NCBI GenBank assembly: GCA_030710605.1
Contig: CP092870.1
Coordinates: 57,063,532 to 57,127,531, forward strand
Length of the DNA: 64,000 nucleotides
Origin: Cordylochernes scorpioides
Taxonomy: Eukaryota > Arthropoda > Arachnida > Pseudoscorpiones > Chernetidae
Direction: 5' to 3'
Shown: positions 22,872 to 33,713 of the stretch, piece by piece
How the letters are laid out: each line of letters opens with the position of its first letter
Numbering within the stretch: the stretch's first letter is position 1
Notes under the pieces: generated by a model
Databases searched by the model: none
What the model was told of the DNA's origin: nothing
Seen by the model: the letters and a program-made list of their open reading frames with translations, nothing else
Made by a program: the position numbers and the translations under genes

Positions 22872-24288
22872 TCTAACCAACAACTTATATTCTACTCTTA
22901 TACTAAAACAAATGATAGAATTACTGAATATATTTCCTATGACTTTAAATATATTAATTATATGATAACGATTATAAAGCATTAAATTCATTCAATTTGA
23001 TCTCCAGTTACTGTGGGAGGGAACTGGAAAACAAATATAAATGAATTTGAAGCATAATAAATGTTTTATTATTCAATTAATTTATAATTTTAATAAAAAT
23101 GTAACTTATATCAATGAAAACAAAATTTTAATACATATTTTCACAATCTTTAAAATTTCTAATGATTCTTTTCTGACAGCTTTTCTAACTTCTAACAATT
23201 TTAAAAATAAGATTTTCTAGAAAAGGGAAGGTTACTTTTAGAACAGTGTCGCGGGTCCCTGACAGACAGATGTTACATCCACACATGTGCGCTGTCTCGA
23301 GGGAGCGGCAGACGCCACTTTGAATAAGTAAGTAAACAACCTCCTTCTATGATATCTAATATTAATTTAATTATACAGTTTAATGGTCGAAGAGAAATCA
23401 ATCCATAATGAAGTAAGGGTGAAATGGGTTGTGGTATTTTCATCTGAAGAGCCCTGGTACCACAGATTTCTCTCTCCAATAGATTTTCCAAATCTCCTTT
23501 TGTGTAATGTCCTGGTCTACCATTAGGGTTCCAAAAAATAATTTCTAATAGGCAAAGATTTAAAATATGTTTATCTATCCTTAACTAGGCAAAAACATTA
23601 TTTCATATTATTCTTACTCTTAGGAAAAAAAAAAAAAATCTAAAATTATATAGGAAAAAAAAAATTATATAAAAAAATTACAAAAACTATTAATTAACTA
23701 AAAAAAATACTAACAACCTCTCAATTCTCTACCTGTTTGAAATAAAAGTGTATGGTTCTTTCTTTATCTCTTTCCTCTCTTTTACTAAAAAATAAATATA
23801 TAATCATTATAAATCTCTTCTTTATTCCTATTTATTTTAAGAGTATGTCTAAATGACGGGTAAAAGCCGATGCTAAAAGACGTTACGTTGTTAAATCTTC
23901 TTTTCTTGTTAAATTTTCTTTTTATTTTTCAAAAATTTTTTTTTTCTATCTAAAATAAAAACATATTATTCTAACATATAATTACTTTTATTACATTTTT
24001 CTCTCCTAAATGAGATATAAATATAATACATATAAAGAACTTTTTAATCTCATCTAACTTAACACTCTAACACAAAAATAATTATCAACTTTTATCTTAT
24101 ATAATTAATTTAGATTTAGCTTGCTAATCTAATAGAATTTCCTTTTTATATATAAATATTACTATTATTAAAAGTTTTAAATATAGTTATATCAATATAT
24201 AATTCCATCTTATCTCACTCTATAATATCAACTTAATTTAAATTATATTTAAGATTTAAAATTTTATTTGATAAACTTTATTATTTAC

Positions 24289-24291
<3 letters not shown>

Positions 24292-24325
<34 letters not shown>

Positions 24326-24350
24326 TATATATATATATATATATATATAT
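24292..24350. repeat. (AT)n microsatellite at the right Naiad junction
   Basis: About 29 AT dinucleotides with one G interruption, the counterpart of the tract at 16,336-16,367. It suggests the pair landed inside one microsatellite. Confidence 0.9.
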
Positions 24351-24356
24351 GTTATT

Positions 24357-24570
24357 TTAAAAGGCATCTCCTTATCGTGTAACTGAAAGTTTCTGATGAC
24401 TTGTGACATCTATCGGAATAAATATCAACTATTCGCGTTGATTTTTAATTATTCCAGAATTGGCCAAATACCCATTCTTGATCAATCAAGAGAATAGTTG
24501 ATATTTATTCCGATAGATGGCGTAAGCCATCAGCAACTTTCAGTTCCACGATAAGGAGATGCCTTTTTTT
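24357..24570. repeat. Fold-back family B palindrome
   Basis: Near-perfect inverted arms from AAAAGGCATCTCCTTATCG to its complement, with CAGATGGCG-type and ATTCCAGAATTGGCC modules. The centre has lost the hammerhead seen at 50.4 kb. Confidence 0.75.
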
Positions 24571-24636
24571 ATAATTTATACACCTTATCCCAGCACAATA
24601 TCACATTTGTACTATTTTTTCCATATATATATATAT

Positions 24637-25072
24637 GAGATAATAAAAAGGCATATATTGGATTTAATAAAATATTTACTTGCCAATATTTCGGTTGGCT
24701 GAACGCCAAACATTTATCAAGGCATTACATTTTTGTATAAACAAACTCAGAGCCGCATAGTGTTATAATATCACAATTGAAATAATTTTAAAATACAAAG
24801 TAGGTGGGTAAAATTGTGCAATCAAAATTTATTATAATATTATACTATAATATTATACTTTTATAATAATTTTGCTTAATTTTTAAAATTATATCAACTA
24901 TGATATTATAACACTATGCGGCGCTGAGTTTGTGTATACAAAAAGGTAACGCCTTGATAAAGTTTCAGCGTTCAGCCAACCGAAATATTGACAAATAAAT
25001 ATTTTATTAAATTCAATATATGCCTTTTTATTATCTAATGAATTAAATATGGATTGCTCTATTTTTAAAACA
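24637..25072. repeat. Fold-back family A palindrome
   Basis: Left arm AAAAAGGCATATATTGGAT, then TTTCGGTTGGCTGAACGCC. The right arm is the inverse with CCTTGATAAAG, GCGTTCAGCCAACCGAAA and ATATATGCC. The right end extends a further 30 bp or so to GGATTGCTCTATTTTT. Both sides are next to AT dinucleotide tracts. Confidence 0.75.
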
Positions 25073-25393
25073 ATATATATATATATATGTGTATTTAATC
25101 GTTATTATTTTATCAAAATTGTATAAGATAAGTTGAATCAGGATATATCCAGAATAATCCAGTCGTCTGACTTTATAAAAGAAGAAAATACACAGATCCT
25201 CTAACAGCTAAGTGCTTGTCAGAAGGCATTAGAGATTGCCTGCCAGTCTGGACAGAACCAAACGATGTTTGAAGTCTTTATAACTCTTCTATAAACTTGA
25301 GTTTCACAAAGTACAACATATTAAATATATTGAATATAAAGTCATTATAATTGATTGAACACTTTTCATTTGCGTCTTCATTTTTTTCTTTGA

Positions 25394-25569
25394 TGTAACA
25401 AAGTATTTATTATTTTTTATTAACAGATTGGTTAATTTAATGTTTATATTTTGCTACTCTGTAAATTCCTATCGTGGCTCATCTTTAGTTTATCACTTAT
25501 AGTTTGTTCTTGCCTGAAATAAATTGTTGTCTCATCCCGAAGTTAGTCTTCCCTAATTTCCACGTAGCA
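25394..25569 (+). repeat. Solo LTR, uninterrupted relative of 5525-6131
   Basis: A 176-bp TGTAACA...CACGTAGCA unit co-linear with the LTR at 5.5-6.1 kb but without the SINE insertion. No clear target duplication is visible. Confidence 0.65.
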
Positions 25570-25714
25570 ATATGTTTTTAAACAATGTTTATGTTTATTT
25601 ACAAAGTACATCACATTAAATATTTTGAATATAAAGCCATTATAATTGATTTAACACTTCTTATTTGTAATTAATAGATTTAAAGCGTTCGAGGATACGT
25701 TTCTTTATAAGTTT

Positions 25715-25755
25715 TAATAAAGCCGAGCTTTCGGGTCAATAACCCTTCTTCAGGA
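25715..25755 (-). ncRNA. Hammerhead-like motif in the PLE 3' region (left copy)
   Basis: Inverted copy of the motif at 27,310-27,343: CTGAAGA, a GGGT/ACCC stem and GAAAGC. See that entry. Confidence 0.45.
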
Positions 25756-25999
25756 CATCATATCTAAATAACCTTGCATCTTATATACATATCCATATTG
25801 AGATAAATCAGCATATATACAAGAAAAATAATAAACGTATTAGCAAATTGGTGAGAAAAGCAATAGTAAGAAAATATCCGCGTGTCTTGAGCATGCTAAG
25901 TGGGAAATCAAAAGGAGCTCCACGATGCGATTCAATTTAAGGCTGCTTGAGTAAAACAAACCAAAATAAAACGTACTAGCTTTGGTCACCTAAGGTACA

Positions 26000-26566
26000 T
26001 TATAGCAATATTGCTTTATATATATCAGGGATGTCTATGTGTCTATTGATACTATTATGTTTTAAAGAGAGCAACGCCTCGACGACCAATCTTTTGTATT
26101 TGCTCTTGATTCCTGAGTAATATGCCTGTGGGTGAGAGGTATCAAAAGAATGTCCTGTCTGTCTAATGTGTTGCACTATGAGAGATCTAGGTTCACTGTT
26201 TCTGATGTTTCTGTGGTGTTCGTCTATCCTATCCTTGATTCTTCGGCCTGTCTCTCCTATATACAAACTGTTGCAATCTGAGCATTTTAAGGAATACACA
26301 GAGTTTGTAAGATATGGCAGGGTAATGGGAAAACTGTTTCTGGTGATGGGGTTTCTAACTATTGTTTCTAATTTAGGAGTATTGGTATAATAGGTGCGGA
26401 TTCCGTACTTGTTTTTTAAGAGTCTAGAGATGTTAATATTATGGGTAGAATATGGGATGATGCAAGTTGATCTATAAGTCTGACTGTTTAGCTGCTGTTG
26501 GGGATTGTGAAAGTGTCGGAGAATGAAGTTTCTGGGGTAACCTGAGTTCATTAGGTGATTAACCAC
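26000..26566 (-). pseudogene. C-terminal GIY-YIG endonuclease of a canonical PLE, 5'-truncated
   Basis: This 188-codon fragment is the C-terminal third of a Penelope-like protein; all RT motifs are missing. A GYPRNFI linker typical of the RT-EN junction lies near its start. YSLKCSDCNSLYIGETG is the GIY-YIG core with the C-x2-C of the PLE CCHH finger. RIKDRIDEHH supplies the candidate catalytic Arg. VQHIRQTGHSFD gives the His pair and VEALLSL the candidate Glu. The frame is open a little further 5' to about 26,595, where the opposite copy starts. An endonuclease-only fragment is unlikely to be made because it lacks its own start. Confidence 0.8.
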
Positions 26567-26596
26567 ATTTTGGGTCTCTATTTGTTTAAATTCAGA

Positions 26597-27063
26597 CTTG
26601 CATCATCCCATATTCTACCCATAGTATTAACATCTCTAGACTCTTAAAAAACAAGTACGGAATCCGCACCTATTATACCAATACTCCTAAATTAGAAACA
26701 ATAGTTAGAAACCCCATCACCAGAAACAGTTTTCCCATTACCCTGCCATATCTTACAAACTCTGTGTATTCCTTAAAATGCTCAGATTGCAACAGTTTGT
26801 ATATAGGAGAGACAGGCCGAAGAATCAAGGATAGGATAGACGAACACCACAGAAACATCAGAAACAGTGAACCTAGATCTCTCATAGTGCAACACATTAG
26901 ACAGACAGGACATTCTTTTGATACCTCTCACCCACAGGCATATTACTCAGGAATCAAGAGCAAATACAAAAGATTGGTCGTCGAGGCGTTGCTCTCTTTA
27001 AAACATAATAGTATCAATAGACACATAGACATCCCTGATATATATAAAGCAATATTGCTATAA
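26597..27063 (+). pseudogene. C-terminal GIY-YIG endonuclease of the same PLE, second copy
   Basis: Plus-strand mirror of the neighbouring fragment, starting about 40 codons further in, at CIIPYSTHNI. It is open to the same stop (27,063) and keeps all GIY-YIG motifs. An ATG-like internal start (26,764, GTG) gives only 99 codons. The two copies show one visible difference (atagta/ataatg near the 5' junction). Confidence 0.8.
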
Positions 27064-27308
27064 TGTACCTTAGGTGACCAAAGCTAGTACGTTTTATTTT
27101 GGTTTGTTTTACTCAAGCAGCCTTAAATTGAATCGCATCGTGGAGCTCCTTTTGATTTCCCACTTAGCATGCTCAAGACACGCGGATATTTTCTTACTAT
27201 TGCTTTTCTCACCAATTTGCTAATACGTTTATTATTTTTCTTGTATATATGCTGATTTATCTCAATATGGATATGTATATAAGATGCAAGGTTATTTAGA
27301 TATGATGT

Positions 27309-27345
27309 CCTGAAGAAGGGTTATTGACCCGAAAGCTCGGCTTTA
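27309..27345 (+). ncRNA. Hammerhead-like motif in the PLE 3' region
   Basis: CTGAAGA (27,310-27,316), stem II GGGT/ACCC around TATTG, GAA at 27,331-27,333, and helix III AGC/GCT around TCG, then T17. The core is intact but a convincing helix I could not be drawn, so activity is doubtful. Hammerheads are known in canonical PLE pseudo-LTRs. Confidence 0.5.
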
Positions 27346-27802
27346 TTAAAACTTATAAAGAAACGTATCCTCGAACGCTTTAAATCTATTAATTACATTC
27401 TTTAGAGGATTTCAACCTTCTTTACTTCTTATTTGTATCTTCATTATTTCTATACGTTTAATATATCATTTCTGTGTATTATAATCAATTCCTACCACGC
27501 TCACGATGGCCAATAGCTCGAAAACCTCATTGGAATAAATATCTATTAATGAATTGCTCTATTTTCAAAATATGTAGACATGTGGTGCACTCACATTAAA
27601 AGCAGTTGTCTACTTCGACCCATCATTATTATCATGGCCTATACTACGTGTACTAGAAATAATTAAATATATATATGTCATAATTTGCATAATATTCAAG
27701 AAGTATAATTTCTTTTTGCCAAAATAAGTATGTTAAACTGTAAATATGTTGAGCTTGTGTTAAATATAATTAAATATAATATAAAATAATTAATTTATAA
27801 TA

Positions 27803-27963
27803 CAGTTAAACCTGTCTATAGCGCCCCCTCTAAATAGCGCCTTCCTCTTTATAGCGCCCGATTTTAGATACGTAGTACGATGCGATTTACATTAAAAGTG
27901 ACCTGTCTATAGCACCCTATTTTGGTGAGTCTAAAGAGGGGGCGCTATAGACAGGTTTAACTA
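27803..27963. mobile_element. Pogo/Tigger-like MITE
   Basis: CAGTTAAACCTGTCTATAGC at the left and its inverse (GCTATAGACAGGTTTAACT) at the right, flanked by TA. The inverted repeats cover about 30 bp of the 161-bp element. No transposase is present. Confidence 0.75.
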
Positions 27964-27969
27964 TATATA

Positions 27970-28570
27970 TAATTAATTTGAAATAATATAAAAAATACAT
28001 TAAAAATATTGTATATGAAACCATTATAAAATTTGCGAAAAAAATTACTGTCTATGTATTTCTTTTCAATATTATAATCATCGATAAATAGTAATTGAAT
28101 TTATAAATTTAATTTACTAATATATATTTGTTATGAAACCATATTTGCGGAAGTGCTTTGCTCGGTGCAATACCTTGAAATTATATATATGTACCTCTAC
28201 AGACTTATAAGCTTATGTCCATAGGTTCACTAAACACCCTTAATCATCCTTTCATACTTCATCCCTAAGGATAGGAATAGTCGTTATTTCTTCTTAGAAA
28301 AATGAAAATTACGATTTTTCGTTCTGTAAAAAGAAATGTAAATGTTATCAGGTATTCAGAATCAGAAATTCATTCACCGTTAGTTAGAAAAAAATGTTTA
28401 TTTATTAATTTATATACATGTAAATTATCTTGTTCTTTTTTAGTCATGAAAAACTATAGCAAGCTAGAGATATATAGTATTATTCCTATTTAAAACATTT
28501 GCTCATTTTTTAAATTCACATTTCATAGAGTAATTTAGTTTTTTTATTCAATTAAAGAAAAATTAATCAA
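27970..28570. other. AT-rich DNA with a SINE-1 scrap
   Basis: Mostly featureless. A SINE-1 body fragment lies at about 28,245-28,340 (CTTTCATACTTCATCCCTAAGG). Confidence 0.5.
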
Positions 28571-28585
28571 TGCACCATAATTATA

Positions 28586-29141
28586 GAACGACATTTGAAA
28601 ATTAACCCGCATGTGTTTCTTTTGAACGAAAAATAGAAATTTATTTTAAGGAGAAATAACGATTATATTTAACCTTATGGATGAAGTATGAAAGGATGAA
28701 TTGTGAAGTGTAATGATAAATGAAAAAATAAAAGTTCCCAGTATTTCACACACACACACACAAAAGCCTTTATTAAGACACACAGGTCTTACAGAGGATT
28801 CTCCTTGGGGTTACAAGACGGAGAAACCTATGAAAGTGGGAAATATACAAAGGGGTAAAAATGAAGAAAGATTATATACACATGATAAATATATACAGAT
28901 TATTATTTGAATGATCCTATGGAAAATAAGAATATGGATTTGGAAGAAAAAAAAAAAGAAAAAAAAAAATCTTGGAAATATGGATGGAAGAAGTGAAGGT
29001 GTCCAGAATTTCATCACTAAGGTTAGAAATAATCGTTATTTCTCCTTAAAATAAATTTCTATTTTTCGTTCAAAAGAAACACATGCGCGATAATTTTCAA
29101 ATGTCGTTCAATATTTATAAGCCACATTATATTGTATTATA
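28586..29141. mobile_element. SINE-1 inverted pair with a nested LINE-like tail
   Basis: Flanked by CACCATAATTATA (28,573-28,585 and 29,142-29,154). Inverted SINE-1 bodies occupy both ends. The centre, where the tRNA head should be, is replaced by a (CA)n run and about 240 bp of unrelated sequence (28,747-28,995) that could be a LINE 3' end. The right arm has a 32-bp extension after GTCGTTC. Confidence 0.65.
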
Positions 29142-29199
29142 CACCATAATTATATTATAACAATTATAAAAATTTTTCCAGCTGCTACAGAAATATTTA

Positions 29200-29350
29200 T
29201 TAAAATTACAAATATATTCTCACAATGAGTATCTTTTTTATTTAAAAAAACTGCTAGCTTTCAAGCGTTAATCGCTCTACAACGGGCTTACTATAATATC
29301 GACTTTATTCCATGGATTGTGAGAATATATTTGTAATTTTAATACTTTTT
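29200..29350. repeat. Small inverted repeat with decayed hammerhead-like core
   Basis: ATTAAAATTACAAATATATT and its inverse bracket about 100 bp. The minus strand of the interior reads AGCG-ATTAA-CGCT then TGAAAGCT, resembling stem II plus GAAA of the PLE hammerheads. Confidence 0.5.
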
Positions 29351-29915
29351 TCCCAATTGTATCATGAACAGAAATATTTGCGGTAAAACTTGTTAAAAGT
29401 TAAAACTTGGTAAACGTCGTTCAATTAAATATTAATTTCATCAGACGAATACAATTGAGGGTCGTCTGGTTTGATATTACATTTCGCCTTGAAAAAAGAA
29501 AGATCTACAAATGGATCATTCCAGATTGTAGACCGTTAGCCTCACAGCCGTTACCAAGGAGAAAGATGAGTCTACTTATGTAGATAGCATCCATATTTCT
29601 TCACGATATATTCCAAGGAATTCCCATTTCATGAATAAATATTGAAATACTCAAACCCTAGATTCCACCATATGGCTTTCCCTACTACTCTCTCCTTTTC
29701 TTAAGCTACCAAGATATTCCCCACACATCACAATAGGGGAAATATCCTTACATTTATTAAATAACAAATTTAACATTTTTTGTAAAACCACATTTGAAAA
29801 TTCTCCTGCATGTGTTTCTTTGAACGAAAAACCAAAATTTATTTCAATGAGAAATAACGATCATTTCTAACCTATACCTTCTGAAGGTATGAAAGGATGA
29901 ATTGTGAAGAGTAAT

Positions 29916-30043
29916 ATGCGATAAAACAGAATAAGAGAAGAAAAGTTTCTTTATTAGACAAATTATAATTTGTCTAATAAAGAAACGTTTCTTCTCTTAT
30001 TCTGTTTTATCGCATAAACAATACCGAGAAGATTATCACTGTC
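29916..30043. mobile_element. 128-bp insertion: 100-bp perfect palindrome plus 28-bp extension
   Basis: GTGAAGAGTAAT is duplicated at 29,904-29,915 and 30,044-30,055. Between lie two 50-bp arms meeting at AAATTATAATTTG and an unpaired 28-bp right end (30,016-30,043). The layout mirrors the PLE and SINE pairs at minimal size. Confidence 0.75.
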
Positions 30044-30075
30044 GTGAAGAGTAATGATAAACGGAAAAATAAAAG

Positions 30076-30152
30076 TGTCCAGGGATGGGAATCGAACCCA
30101 CAGTGTTCCGCTTACCGGGCAGATGCAATGTCCACTAGGCTTTCCCTGGACA
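30076..30152 (-). tRNA. tRNA-like head of SINE-1 (not a functional tRNA)
   Basis: Same cloverleaf as at 5697-5772 with B box GGTTCGATTCC and A-box-like TAGTGGACATTGCATCTG on the minus strand. One extra T in the acceptor region and C at base 33 argue against a working tRNA. Confidence 0.65.
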
Positions 30153-30384
30153 TATTTTTCCGTTCGTAAATAATACATAAAGTAATTTATAATATACAAT
30201 ATAATATAATGCGGCTTATGATTGTAAAACGACATTTGAAAATTCTCCTTGAAATTAATTCTGATTTTTCGTTCAAAGGAAACGCATTCGGGAGAATTTT
30301 CAGATGTCGTTTTACAATCACAAGCCGCATTATATTATATTGTATTATCATTTTTTCTTTGTAAAGATAGAGGTTTCCCTGGCC

Positions 30385-30645
30385 AAAATTCATAAATTTT
30401 CAAATTGAAGATACTTCGGCCAGAAAATCTTTTTTTTATTATCGCAATGTTTCAACAAAAATATTTTGTCTTCGTCAGGAGAAATAAAAATAAGACATTT
30501 GGCAAGGCCTTAAAATAGAACAATTTTTAACACCTTACCAAATGCTTTATTTCTATTTATTTCTCCTGACGAAGATAAAAGCTTTTTGTTGAAACGTTTA
30601 GAATAAAAAAATTCTAACTGGCCGAAGTTTCTATTTTTTTTACAG
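30385..30645. repeat. Inverted pair with hammerhead-like cores
   Basis: The left arm (minus) and right arm (plus) share CTCCTGACGAAGA, TTTTTGTTGAAACG and CTGGCCGAAGT. CTGACGA and GAAAC flank an A/T-rich stem II. Helix I is unclear. A third end fragment (ACTGGCCGAAGTATCTT) occurs at 42,893. Confidence 0.55.
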
Positions 30646-30859
30646 AAATCACTTTTCTTTGGTGTATAATTGTCGTTGAGGGTCATTTTATACCTGAGCA
30701 TCACAAAAATTTCCTTTTTGGATGCAAATGGTAAATATATAGTGAGCTGATGACATGATAAACTAAATATTATCCCATATTGAAGTAAATTTCCTAATAT
30801 TTCTTTATACAATGCATTAGCGCGCGCCATCTGTTATGAACCTTTTCACTTTCAAGTAT

Positions 30860-31645
30860 CACAAACCCCAGTTTGGTTACTTGCATTCTTATTTCGGGTT
30901 CGCCTTCTACAAGTATTGGGGTCATTGAAGCAATTAATTCTTCAGAAAAAAGGAATTTACAATGTGGGATTCGATTCCGGGTCGTTGCTGTCGTAGGCAG
31001 TTCGATCTTTTACACTTAAAAATGTTCCAAACTCCAGTTTGGTTACTTGCACTCACAATTCGGGTTTGACTTGTACAATAATAGGGGTCATTTAAGCAAA
31101 TAATATTCATAAAAAAAAGAATTTACAAAGTGGAATTCGATCCCGGCTCGTGGCTATCGTAGGCAGTTCTACCTTTTGCACTTACAAATGTTTAAAACTC
31201 CAGTTTGGTTACTTGCACTCACAAGTCGGGTTTAACTTCTACGAGAATAGGGGTCATTGAAGCAATTAATTCCCTAGAAAAATATTCTAATGTGTGGTTC
31301 GATACCGGGACGTGATTGCCGCGACTTTTTGCACTTGCATGTGTTTAGAGCCTGTTTGGTTACTTGCATTCACAAGTCAGGTTTAACTTCTCCAAAATTC
31401 GAGGTCCCATTGAATGAATTTATTCTTCAGAAAAAATCTAAAATCTAATCTGTTGTAATCAGTTAAACATTTTGTACTTACAAATGCTACAAACTCCAGT
31501 TTGGTTACTTTCACTCACAAATCGGCCCTAGCTTCTACAAGAATCGGGATCATTGAGAAGTAAATAATTCTTCAGAAAAAAATTACCAAAACTGAATTCG
31601 ATCCAGGATCGTGTCTGTCTAAATTCGATGGTTTAGACCAGAGCT
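30860..31645 (-). repeat. Tandem SINE-2 array, about 165-bp unit
   Basis: CCAGTTTGGTTACTTGCA recurs near 30,868, 31,040, 31,201, 31,345 and 31,497. Each unit holds a minus-strand B-box-like CGGGATCGAAT and the tail. A single complete copy is at 38,690-38,935. Confidence 0.75.
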
Positions 31646-31844
31646 CTGAAATATTTTGAGTCGGAAGAGTCAAAAATTACAATTTACAAAATTTCAAGAT
31701 TTTTAAAGAGCCACAAAATGTTTTCTTGCCAACAATAAATAGTACTCACATAAATAATATTTACGTATGCAACTATATAAACAGCTTCACATCCAAAGAG
31801 CCGCATATGGCTCGCGAGCCACAGTTTACTAACCCCTGGTTTAC

Positions 31845-32240
31845 ACCATTCTTTCAATATCTATGATTGCCGGTCCCAAGCCCGGATGAAAAAGGAAGAG
31901 GGGAGCAGTAACAAGCTCACAAAAAAAAAAAAAAAAAAAACCTGGGCTCAGCTGGCCCGGCTGATAGTACTCTGTAAGGGCTCCTAATCCAGGGATACAG
32001 GATGAGCAGCGTTTGAACTCCATGTTAGGAACGGCTGCACATGGCGTCTGTTCCTCATGTCAGAGGCGGCCATTTATTTTAGAGCTAAATCGGCCTGCCA
32101 CTGAGTTGTACTCCCATTCTTAATGACAAAGGCAGACACAATCTACTTCACCCAGTCATGATAGTTGTCAAACAGACACCATCAAGGGTCAAAACTTGAT
32201 ATCCTAATATTATTGAGTGGAGATAAGAAAGAAGAAGACT
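31845..32240 (+). repeat. Interspersed repeat F, copy 1
   Basis: GCCGGTCCCAAGCCCGGATG, CCAGGGATACAGGATGAGCA, GTCAGAGGCGGCCATTT and a 3' end TATTGAGTGGAGATAAGAAA. Shared over about 360 bp with 40,735-41,095. It is GC-rich for the window. The class is unknown; it could be a LINE UTR or SINE. Confidence 0.75.
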
Positions 32241-32557
32241 ATGATATTCCACAAAGAAGTGAGAATTTCTAGAAAGATTGGTAAACTTGAAGTGAAGTGG
32301 AGAGAGCCCTTAAATTCAAAGAAATGAGGAAGAAGGACTTCTTGAGGCGTCCAATCTCTCTCCCGAGACTTGGGGGGGAGAGAGACTGAAATATTGGGAT
32401 TAAAGTGTTTGCCACTTCCAACCTGTGGCAGTTAGACACCCGTTGACTCAGCATCTTTCGGGAGACAATCAACTTCTCCCTGAAATTTTAAATTTTCCAG
32501 TAACTTTCTTTTTTTTCCATTCTTCCTTTTAACTTTCTCTTCATATATATTTATTTT

Positions 32558-32900
32558 GAAAATAGAGTAATCCATAAATAAATCATTAGATAGTAATATT
32601 GGCAAAATTCGAAACTATTTTAAACGCGTAAGATTCTTTTTGAGATTAAACAATTTCTACTGCCCTTACTGCAATGGAAAAATGAATGGGAGATTGAGTA
32701 GGCATTAATCATAGTGACTATGCACAAAGATTGTTGGTGAGATAATTGGGATATGCAAATAAATGCAAAAAAAAAAAAAACTCCCATTAATTTTCCATTG
32801 CAGTAAGGGCAGTAGAAATTGTTTAATCTTAAAAAGAATCTTACGCGTTTAAAATAGTTTCGAATTTTGATAACAGATGGCGCGCTAGTGCATCATAGTA
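32558..32900. repeat. Fold-back family E inverted pair
   Basis: The left end carries the A/E terminal phrase (AAAATAGAGCAATCCATA), then inverted ATTCGAAACTATTTTAAACG arms and AACAATTTCTACTGCCCTTA around an unrelated 90-bp centre. Confidence 0.7.
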
Positions 32901-32914
32901 ATATTGTATTGTAT

Positions 32915-33180
32915 ATTGGATTCAATATATGCCCTTTTTACTATCTAATCATTTAAGTATGGATTGCTCTATTCTCAAAAAGATAACTATATTTCGAACA
33001 ATTCAAATGACTTCGGTAAGCTATTAGTACATTTTAGGAAATCACCCGAAGACAGTCATAGATTAGGTGAAGTTTGTTCAGTTTCTCCGCAGGAACAATT
33101 TGATGTTTCTGATAGACCTCTTTTATGTGAGTATTTCTGGCCGTGTGTTGTGACAAATTGAGTGACTATAAAATTTTAAA
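32915..33180 (-). repeat. Family A terminus followed by a decayed LINE tail
   Basis: 32,915-32,980 is the 3' end of family A (ATGGATTGCTCTATT). 33,035-33,125 is a diverged minus-strand copy of the LINE C-terminal region at 41.95-42.3 kb. Confidence 0.55.
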
Positions 33181-33713
33181 GCAGATTTAGAATGGAACTA
33201 GAATAAGTAATTTTTACATTACTGAATGTAAAGCTAAAGAAATCTATATAAATTGAATCTATCAAAAAACCTCCATTAATTTTAATTAATAATTATTAGT
33301 TCAAATTAAATTCTTTAATACCAGACGATCAGTAAAAGCTGGCAAAAAGTAGAATCAATAGAAAAGTTAGAAATATTGGTTAATTGATAAAAGTACGACG
33401 ATTCAATAAGAGAACAAAGATTTTAAAACTCAATTCTCTTTGTTTTATCCTGGCAACGTGATTGTAGGTTTTGAAACTGGAATTGATAAAATCTAATAAA
33501 AAAGAAGGTTCAAAAGGGCAACAATTGTTAAATCATTTTGGATGTTCTTTGAAACCCTTAATAGGAAAATCTTCTTTGTCAAAAGCATTCTTGTAGTAGA
33601 TCATTTGGGTGAGTTTTATCATTAAGAATTGGTTCCTCGCTTTATTTGACTATTAAACAGAATCAAAGTACATTTAAACCTTTCTATAAAGTTATCACAG
33701 AGAAATTACCAAA
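33181..33713. other. AT-rich DNA, nothing recognised
   Basis: No supported feature. Confidence 0.45.

Larger units (their letters stand above)
16363..24292. mobile_element. Head-to-head pair of Naiad-type Penelope-like elements
   Basis: Two inverted arms, 16,363-20,043 (minus) and 20,424-24,103 (plus), differ at only a few sites over about 3.7 kb. The 380-bp centre belongs to the longer 5' end of the left copy. The right copy extends about 190 bp further at its 3' end before meeting a second (AT)n tract. The single protein has GIY-YIG first and RT second, the permuted order of Naiad/Chlamys PLEs, with a CxC motif between them. Near-identity of the arms implies one recent event or ongoing conversion. 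Confidence 0.85.
25656..27437. mobile_element. Inverted pair of 5'-truncated canonical PLE copies
   Basis: ACTTCTTATTTGTA flanks the insertion at 25,656-25,669 and 27,424-27,437. Inside are a minus-strand copy (25,670 to about 26,595) and a plus-strand copy (about 26,596-27,423). The palindrome ends at 27,393 and the plus copy has a further 30 bp. Both copies contain only the C-terminal GIY-YIG part, the order of Penelope/Neptune-type PLEs, so this is a different clade from the Naiad pair next door. Confidence 0.85.
29782..30348. mobile_element. SINE-1 inverted pair, second complete example
   Basis: Flanked by CATTTTTT (29,774-29,781 and 30,349-30,356). The left arm begins at GTAAAACC and the right arm runs 33 bp past GTCGTTTTAC, at the same junction as in the 5.5-kb pair. 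A tRNA-like head is at 30,076-30,152, and a separate palindrome is nested at 29,916-30,043. Confidence 0.7.
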
